Source: Datnioides undecimradiatus (lineage: Eukaryota; Chordata; Actinopteri; Lobotiformes; Datnioididae). From it: 64,000 bases of DNA. The notes beneath the pieces are model-generated. The model had not been told where the DNA came from and did not search any database. It was given only the letters and a program-made list of their open reading frames with translations. Shown piece after piece: positions 55,634-64,000 of this stretch. The position numbers and the translations under genes are program-made. The stretch covers positions 620,001 through 684,000 of the forward strand of contig WARS01000645.1 of assembly GCA_008933995.1 (NCBI GenBank). The letters are read 5' to 3'. Every line of letters begins with the position of its first letter. Within the stretch, counting starts at the first letter, position 1.

Positions 55634-55930
55634 CTGTACCCGTGCAGGTAAGATGAGGCACGCCTTCAAGTCTTCACACATTCATTGAAACCAAGAAAAT
55701 GATGCTTTGCTCTGTTTTGTCACTGCTCCGTCTTGCAGCCTCTCCACCAAGGTGGCAGCTCTGTCAGTTCTCCCTCAGCCAGCTCCTTATCTTTCCTCAC
55801 CGCTCACAGCTCAGGCTAAGGTTTAGCTCCTTTACTGACAGAGAGAGAGGGAGAGAGAGAGAGTCAAATGCAGTGAAAGAGAGAGAGAGTGGGAGTAAAT
55901 GTCTTTTAAAGTGTGAGTAGTGTTTAGGTC
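55634..55930 (-). other. tnc: Inferred non-coding first exon of tnc
   Basis: A minus-strand donor GGTACAG|gtaagaag lies at 55633-55628, and a TATA-like box lies about 27 bases upstream of 55930. The interval is CT-rich on the minus strand and has no long open frame, as expected of a 5' UTR. The exon was chosen because the start-codon exon has its own acceptor and so needs an upstream exon. Transcript evidence is lacking. Confidence 0.5.
55840..55890. repeat. Interrupted (GA)n repeat
   Basis: Two GA runs (55840-55863, 55876-55890) separated by a dozen bases. They read as a CT-rich tract inside the inferred tnc leader exon. Confidence 0.9.
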
Positions 55931-55956
55931 AGACCCCCACTGCTTAAACTCCAACC

Positions 55957-55964
55957 CTTAAATA
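55957..55964 (-). promoter_or_regulatory. tnc: Candidate tnc TATA box
   Basis: The minus strand reads GGCTATTTAAGGGTTGG. Mammalian TNC promoters also have a TATA box ahead of a non-coding first exon. Upstream at about 56068-56082 the minus strand has TGTCATGACTCCC, which includes an AP-1-like TGACTC. Confidence 0.5.
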
Positions 55965-58900
55965 GCCGTCATTCTCCCTCCCTCTGTCGCACTTCTTCCC
56001 TCCCTCTACTGTAACTAATGGATGCAGTGCTGGGCTGCTGCCTTTAAATAAGATGCCAGTGTTACTGGGAGTCATGACAGAGGGAGCAGTGCTTGTGGTT
56101 GTGCAGGAAAATTAGAGGGGAAAGCTGGGAATGAGAGGAAAGTGAAGTCAGACTGTAAACAGCAGAGACAGACGTTTCCCTTCAACCATACAGGTTGCAG
56201 TAATGATTTAGGATTTTCTCCTGCATGACAAAGGCTGCAGATTTACAGCATATTCTTTGTTCAATTTACTTAAATTTTGATTCTGGGAAATCCGCCCACA
56301 ATCGTCCATAACCACTTCTCCCTAGTTCCATACTTTACACTAATCCCCCAGCTCATAAAAACTCACGGTGTCACTTTTTTTTTTTTTTTTTTAGCTCTCT
56401 CACACTGATACATATTAAAAGCATCTGAAACCACATTTTATTATACATGCAGACACTCTTAATTGAATAAATCAGTGGTATTTCCCCTGATTGAATAGTT
56501 TATTATCCAGTTGTGATAATTCATAAATAGTGGCAGAAGAAAGTGGATATGTAAGGGTAAGGCCAACCTCCAATTTCTGGTGGAAATGTTTTCTTGCTCA
56601 GCCACAGATATATCTTACACAGACACAGTTACATTCTCATACATTTAACAGATGGGATGAGCAGGAAACAGACACATTCTCAACTGGTGCATCCAGCCAT
56701 CTTGATTAAAAATGAAAGCAAGCTATAACAGAAAATGTGATATCAGTTGTTATCAGCCCCAACCTTAAATGTAAAACTGCTTCAGTATATGGCACAGTAA
56801 TATCAAAACGCTGGACAACAATACACCACAGCAGGCTACAGTACATTTATGTTTAAGTTTCATGCCAACCACAAGTCTGTTGGAGCTTAGTGCTTGCAAA
56901 TGTTAAACTACGTCCTTATTTTGTGAACAAAATGTTAATTGTTTATAGATGGATTTGACAAACAATCAATAAAATCCAATCTGAAATGTTAGTTCTGGCC
57001 TTGTTTGCATAAGCTGACAAGAAGGAGCAGCATTAAGAGAGTCAAATTAATGGACTAAAAACAATAAATCCCGACTTATCTAACAGTATAACAGTATAAC
57101 AGAGCTAAGTAGATTTGTCACTTTTCATTGCATGATGCTCAGGTCAGACAAACAAAGCCACAAGATACAAAGGCAACAAGTGTCTGTACTTCAGGATCCT
57201 TTACTGCAAAACAGGAAATGTATGCATGTCTGAAACAAGGTTCAAGTATGTGATAAAAAGAGGGTCCACTCACAAGCAGGGGATAAAGTCATAAAATCTG
57301 TCACCGTTCATTAAATCAAATTCTAAGCTTCAGAAGACCCCAGGGATCTGGTCTAAAGGAGGGCTCTAAAGAATGAGAAAATGTGTGCAGAACCAAGTAA
57401 ATAGGTCACACTGTGGCCACCTTTTAATTTAAGACTCTACGTGTTTCACATGTACTACACACAGCAATACAGCCCATGTGGTTCAGGCACAAACCATTGA
57501 GCATTTGCAAGCAATTGCTACTGCAGCCATAAACAAAAATGGCAGTTATGTTTACAACTAGACAATCTGAAGGATGTCTGCCATTGTTGGAACAAAAACA
57601 CTTAGGAAACCATGTCTGCTACTTAACAAGACTGAGCTCGCTGAGGCTGAACTTAGTGGGGATGTCACAATACCATAGTGTTAAACTTTGATACACTACT
57701 AGTTTAGAAAGAAGACACTTGGCAAAAAGATTTAAAATATAAGGTCCTGGATGTACAAATACGGATAATCTCCTTTTTTATTGATGAACTGCACATTAAA
57801 ACCCTTCCTATAGTTGTCAAGACATTTTTACTCAAAACTGCAAATGTGTACCTAATGGTGGCACTGTAGAAAATTTAGGGATCACCAGTGGCAGTAGGAT
57901 TCAAACACAAAAGACTATTCTCTTATTCTACCTAATTTCACCACATTAAACAGTAGACTGACTAAAGTTGTTTACCGAAAGACAACCATTGTGATACCAA
58001 TGTATCTAGCATGCTAGCAATCTAGCATCTATCAGTGTCTTCCAATAAAACTCAGTGACGTCCACAATAGACAGAAGGTCAGACAATAGTGGTTAAAAAA
58101 AAGAAGCATAACACATTTATGAGTAAATCTGCCAAGCAGATGACTTTTTGAGGAGACAAAGACCAGATCATAACTCCTCCAACACAGGTGTTCTTTGATG
58201 GAGATTAAAGTGGGTGTTGCAGACTTAAAAAGGCCCAATTCCTTATTCTAGCTTTGATTTAACATGTGGCCATAACATGATACAGAAAAGTGAAATCATA
58301 ATGTGAACTATGGTAAGAACATGGTTTTTACTATGCAATAAGGCCATAAGATGGTAAAAAAAACAAATAACATTGCAGCTTAAGTTGAGTAAAAATCATT
58401 GATGGGTGAAAAAGTATCAGTGACAATTTTGATAGTTCATTAATTCTTTGTTTTACATTCAAATGTGAATATTTAAAAAATATCACATGATAGCTAGAAC
58501 AATATTTTTCAGTAATGGACTGGGTTTGGATCTATTTTGATCAGCAATTAATCATTTCATTCAAGCAAACATTTTTGACAGAACAAAAAACATAAAGATT
58601 TTATTTAGCACTCTTGAAAGTTTTCTCTTTTTGAACTGAAATTAATTTAAGGCTCCGTTACATTTAACATCTTGTTTAGACTGTGTCTAAGACCAAACAT
58701 TTATTATTAGTTTATACAGTAGCATTCATTCCTGGAGATTATGGTTGACTCATCAAATCCGTACAGCTGGGCTTCTTGGTCTAGTCCTCTGTAATCTGAA
58801 CAGGCTCAGACTGGCATAAAAAAGCCAGTGTCTCCAGTCTGACCTTTGAATAGGGCTGTAATCATAGAGTTTAATGGGTTATGGATAGTTGAAGTTCAAC

Positions 58901-60944
58901 TGGTCACCTAAAATGAACTGTGGAGGTCTGCAAATGTAGCAGGTTTATTTTTTTAGATGAATAAAAATTACAAAAGATGACTCCACTGTTTGTGTGGAAT
59001 TTTTTTCAGCTCTGTACATGCACAACACCTGAAAAACATATGCTAAGTTTCTAAAAATGTTATCAGTTTAAACCCAAAAGATGTTGCTATGAAACAACTT
59101 GAAAAGGTCACAATATTGAACTGTCATATGACTGATAGAGTTTGAATTTAATCATATTGCATATTGTTTCACAATGAAAGAGTCATACAGAGTTTTCTTC
59201 CATGTAGTCATGCATTACATTGAAATATTTACAGAGTAACTTACATATGTTTAATTACGTAGCTATACAATTACTATGTGTTTTGTAAATGTAGGAGGTA
59301 TATGTGTATTCTAGTTTCAGAGTATACAGAGAAAAAAGAGGGAGATAGACTGACTAGTATTTGAGGTGCAATGTAAATGTTTTGTGTTGTAGAAACAGCA
59401 GAAAATATTGAAAACATGTTTTATATTACATTAGTTTATGCTGAAGGTAAGTTTTTGTTTTAGTTTACCTTAAAATAAAAGGATCAGCAGAACTGCACAT
59501 ACAGCATCAAAAAAGCATTCAGGCCTCCTTGGAAGTTCCTGGAAGCCAGCTCTTTACATGGTTTGTGCCATGCAACTGTGCTCTCAGGGATGTTCAATTA
59601 CATCGAGAAGTCTACGTAATGAGTATTCTTTAACCTTCATTGTGGAGGTTGACTGCCTTACCAGCTCATCAAAACTCAGATCTTTCTTATATACACATTG
59701 TATTTTCATTCAATTAGCCGCAGCTTTCAATCCAAATGTAGAGCAAGTTAATGAATAGGACATTGAGAGACTTTGCGATGGAAAATGTAAAATAAATGCT
59801 TATTTCGATCCACTGTCATTATGTGGTTATTATAAATTGGATAAACAACTACTGACAATCATTTCCCACTCTGGTGCCATGAAACCATTGCAGAAGAAGA
59901 GGCTGCAACATGATGCAGTAAGAGAATAAGCACCAGTCAAAACTCAAACTGTGAAAATCAACATTTTTATTTATCTTTTAATTTTTTTCTTTTATGCACT
60001 GAGATCATATTGTACCATTTCTGTTTCAGTCACATTTCATATACTGAGGATATTCCATTGGAGGTCATCATCAGATTTATTACGAACAAACTGTCAGTAA
60101 CTCAAACACAGCAACAAAGAGAAGTTGTGTCTTGGATGACCTCATTAGTTTTAATGACCCAATATAACTCTTGCAGAGTCATGACACTTGCAAGATACTT
60201 GTAAGAAATCGAATCTGCCAACAACTTGTTTCATGACTACAGCTGGTTGGTTTCTGGTAGATATTATTTAAGGTTAAATAATGTCAGCAAGCTGTGTACA
60301 CTTTAAACCCCTCTTTCATCTGCAGAATAAATTTTGTCAAATGACAGTAGTGGCAGTGAGAAGTGAGCTGTTGAAGAGTAGTGTGTCAAGAAATCCCAAA
60401 ATACCATTAAATATCTAAACTTGTTGTAAATATTAACATTGGCAAGCTAAGTGACAACTGTAGTACAGACAAAAGAAAGACAAAAAGACAGAGAGCTACA
60501 CATCCTCATACGTGGTGTTACATCCTCAACACTTTGATTCTGAGTCAGCCACAGGCCATGTGCAGACACTGAGCAGACCAGATATGTCACAGCTCACACA
60601 AACATGAACTAATATGGCACTGAAGGCATCACAAATCCCTCTCAGGTCACTCCCGAGGCTTGCCAACACATCTGCTGAGAGCTTCAGATTGCAGTTGCTT
60701 ACTAAGAATGTCTTCAACCAAAACCACAGACGGCAAACTCTGCATGGAGATCCCTTCTCTTTGTTGTCTCAGTGTGGTAGCTCTAATGAGCTTGTGTTCT
60801 TTACAGATTAGGGGATCTAAACTTCCAGGCATTAGTTTACGATTAGAGTGTCGCTGTTGCATGATCTATACTGAATGTGACCCTTTGATACCAGCTGTGT
60901 TTGGCTGGGTTTAGTTAGAGTGTAATCAATCACATGGCCATTGT

Positions 60945-61005
60945 GCTTTAAGCTACATGCTAATGTCAGCATGCTAACATGCTCACAATGACAATGCTAC
61001 ACTAC
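60945..61005. repeat. Percomorph 'tagcatgctaacatg' repeat fragment
   Basis: Contains catgctaatgtcagcatgct, aacatgctcacaatgacaat and gctac. Same family as at 14545 and 24700. Confidence 0.6.
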
Positions 61006-61559
61006 CATTCTGGCTTTACGGATGGCATGATTGTACTACGGCTGCCACAACTGATCAGTCAGCAATAAAAACCAGTTGATATTCAGCAAAAATTCCAATA
61101 ATGCTTGCCGACACACTGGCACATTTCAGGACCCTCTCACCCTCATACTAGCTGCTAAAACAAAACAAAAAAATTATTCTGTATTGCAGTGTGCTGGGAG
61201 ATGAGGTGAAAAATAAAAGACATTATTGCAGAATCACAGGTTTAACATTCTGCTAAACATCAGAACATCCACTATCTTAGTTCAGTGGTTTCAAATGTCA
61301 ACTTTACAGTGGAACAACAGAAAAAAATCACCACACAATACATTTGTTATGATTCATCCTGTGAGGACCATCAATGTCCGAACATAATCTCACAGCATCT
61401 ACATACTTTACAAAGCTGTTATTTTCCTATAAAACAAACATCTCAACCACCTACGTGGACTAAAAGAAAACTAAGCTTTTCAGCAATGTCAGTACTATTC
61501 ATCCTCTGAGGAACACAAGTGGTAACACTTTGCACATGTTCCCTCCTGACTGGAAATGA

Positions 61560-61740
61560 ATGAGTGCACCAAATTTAATGGCCATTCATCTGTGTCACTT
61601 AAGTCAGTGCCCCTCATCCTCTGAGAATTATAGATGTTTCTATAATGTTTGATGGCAATCTGTCTATTACTATTTATATATACATCAGTCTGGACCTAAG
61701 TGCTGGACTGACTATACTGCCATCCCAGGAGCCACTATTC
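61560..61740. repeat. Percomorph repeat fragment (3' part of the same family)
   Basis: Contains gcaccaaatttaatggccat, gatggcaatctgtctattac, cagtctggacctaagtgctg and tgccatcccaggagccac, in the order typical of the family's far end. Together with 60945-61005 it may be one disrupted insertion. Confidence 0.6.
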
Positions 61741-63772
61741 CAGTGTAGCTAAATATATTTTATCTCAATTCATACCAGATAAGGCATTCTACATTTAATT
61801 GTTCAGATAACCCACCACTCATTATTTGAACCAATTCATAACACTGCCCAAACATTGAAACTACAGATGGAAAATTTGTCTGGTGTTGCATTTGACACAA
61901 TCCAATTTAGCCTGCAGTTTTCCAAATTATCTTGGTGCTTCATTCGCTCCTTTTGATCGGTTAATTTGCTGAGGTTAATGGCCTTATTGAGCTCAGAGAG
62001 AAATTATCATTGTCAATTAAAACAGACAAAGAAATATAAGACATGCATTGACTACATTAGGAGAGTCTTTTGTCAGTGCTGCATGCCCCAGTGATCGTGG
62101 TGTTGTAAAATGAAGACGCTCAGAATTTGTTAACCACACAAAGAGTTTCAAAAGATCCAGAGAGAAAACGCAGAACATAAAAGTACGTATAAATGGTCTC
62201 AACAAACCTATTTAATTTGACTGCATTGCTATGATTACTGAATCCAATATAGCTATCATCTAAAGCAATATATGACAGATTTCCATAGCTCCTCTGACAT
62301 ATTTTACTGAAAATCACAATTCTAACTTAGTCCAAATATGTGCACAATTCTATTGTCACAATATGACGCTTGCCAACTTGAGACAGAGGAAACATCAGCA
62401 GCAAATCTTCTTAGGCCTTTAGAATACACACACAAGTGATGCACATTGTCCCAAAATAAACCAGCAAAGAATGCACCAGAATAAAGCTGTGAATGTGTCA
62501 ACTCAGATATCATGTTGAACACTGACAGTCTCTATTGACATTTACATTACAGTACTAAACTGTAATCCTCTCTTGGGTGCTGATGACATTCATGCTGACG
62601 GCAATCCTGCTGCTTTGTCTCCATGTTGTGTTTGTAAATTTCTGCAGTATATTTCAGCTTCTAACTTTCAAATGACAGTCTCTTTGAGCAATTTTCAAAT
62701 GTCTTTAAAAGCATTAAACAAGTGAATTGTCTACCCTTGTTGCAGGTACTACATATTCAAATATTTGCAGTAAATTCAGAGTGTATATCAAGAAATATCC
62801 TGATTCTTGGTTAAAGTTAGGGAAAGATCACCACTATGGTTAAATAGTTATAAAAATGAGTGACAGTCCTGACCTTTATTAGGGTGTCTTTAACTGACTG
62901 CAAAGTGCATACTCTGGTTTCCAGTATCCAAGTCCTGAGCATCCATCCCAACCTATGAATACAAATGTAGGGGACAGAATTGGATAGTAAGTCCATGAGA
63001 TCTTTCAAAAGAGATCTTTCAGACTAAATGAGATCCTTCTAGAAACTAGAAATAGACTTCCCTAAAACTAGAATGATAAATTAGCTGTTATTAGATATAT
63101 CTTTAAAATCCTAAATGTCATCATCATTATCACCTCAAAAATCCACCATCAGATGGGCTATAAAACGATGCACACTGTCTTATGTGTCTAAAATTACAGC
63201 ATGGGTAGGTTTCAACTGAAATCCCTCTCAGATGTTTCAGTTTATTCATGCACTGATCATTCTGCTGTGTTGGCAGCTTAATACTGTACTTCCATACATG
63301 TTATTTTGTGCACAAGTTGCCCTTGAAAAGTTATGGCATACAGCTGAAAACAGTCCCAGAAGTTATAACTAGTACTCTGCTGAGCCACGGGGCCTCCCCA
63401 GTTTTCCAGGCCTGCCTCATTCCATCCAGCTGACATTTCCCCACTGTGGGAGATGGCCAGTCTTCACAGAGGCTACTCAGTCTGGCCTTAGTTAGCAGCT
63501 ACTCAGCGCTTTTCTGCACACAGCTGCAGGAACTCTGCGGCCTCAACTTGGACAAAGACATATGGAAAATGTGTGGGAGCATGAAGCGATTGTTCTCACT
63601 CCCGTGACGTCTTCCACTGTGAGGTCAGTAGTTTTTCATCCACATGAGAAAAAGTCTAATAAAATCTTTGTGGTGAGTTTAAAAAAGAAATGTTGAATGA
63701 TAATGCTTAAAAACATTTCCTTATCCGACGCTAATTTCTACAATCTCAAAAACAGGTGACACCTAAACTTGG

Positions 63773-63835
63773 TTCAGCATAAAAGTATTGGCACAGACAC
63801 ACTCTTCAGCATAAAAGTATTGGCACAGACACACT
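63773..63835. repeat. 32-base direct tandem duplication
   Basis: Two adjacent copies of ttcagcataaaagtattggc followed by acagacacact, identical over 31 bases with period 32. Complete identity suggests a recent duplication. Confidence 0.97.
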
Positions 63836-64000
63836 ATTTCTATTGTCAAATACCTTGATTTAACAGTAATTATTACTTGCTGGATTGCAATATGGCAGCA
63901 TCAACATACAACAACTACATTCAACAAAGACTGGACAGAGGTAAATTATTCCCTCTAAAGCAGACTGTTGCTGACTGATGTGCAGATGAGCCAGCAGGCC

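Larger units (their letters stand above)
55965..64000. other. Region upstream of tnc without recognised genes
   Basis: No exon, RNA or conserved protein motif was found in 8 kb on either strand. It holds a poly(T) tract at 56378-56392, fish repeat fragments near 60945-61735, a 32-base tandem duplication at 63773-63835, and two stretches (about 61880-62090 and 63370-63640) that look less repetitive than their surroundings. Confidence 0.65.

Noticed and set aside
56378..56392. Poly(T) tract as a retrotransposon tail
   Set aside because: No recognisable SINE or LINE body or target-site duplication next to it.

Overview
This window is vertebrate nuclear DNA, almost certainly from a teleost fish and probably a percomorph. 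The genes are split into many GT-AG exons, (CA)n and (GA)n microsatellites are common, and several stretches match interspersed repeats I recognise from percomorph genomes (the 'ttagcatgctaacatg' type). There are no bacterial operons, CRISPR arrays, tRNA or rRNA genes, and no viral genes that I can see. The species cannot be named from the sequence.

Two genes account for all recognisable coding sequence, and they lie tail to tail. On the + strand, positions 1-11543 (with a 3' UTR probably reaching about 14.3 kb) hold the 3' two thirds of pik3r1, the regulatory subunit of class IA phosphoinositide 3-kinase. Thirteen exons of the long p85alpha form (BH domain, nSH2, iSH2 coiled coil, cSH2) give 615 residues in one frame. 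The SH3 exons lie upstream of the window. An alternative first exon at 7058-7073 encodes the MHNLQ start of the short p50alpha form, predicted at 426 residues.

On the - strand, 27491-48879 holds the complete coding region of tenascin-C (tnc). Twenty-eight coding exons sum to 7131 bases (2376 residues plus stop) with every junction in phase. In order the protein has a signal peptide, an oligomerisation region, 13.5 EGF repeats in one exon, 16 fibronectin type III (FN3) repeats and a fibrinogen-related domain (FReD). Eight of the FN3 repeats, between FN5 and FN6, are single-exon phase 1-1 cassettes. Their order matches the mammalian B-AD2-AD1-C-D block. A non-coding first exon and a TATA-box promoter are inferred near 55634-55964, leaving a 6.7 kb first intron.

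The 12.5 kb between the two 3' ends, the first tnc intron and the 8 kb upstream of tnc show no coding sequence. They contain repeats, a foldback element, a CTCF-like site and a few stretches that could be conserved regulatory DNA. I found no wholly new system. The most unusual features are in tnc: two FN3 cassettes carry long N-terminal linkers, one cassette has a CAG/CTG-encoded Gln/Leu insertion, and FN3-3 keeps the RGD motif while the IDG-type integrin site of mammals is changed.
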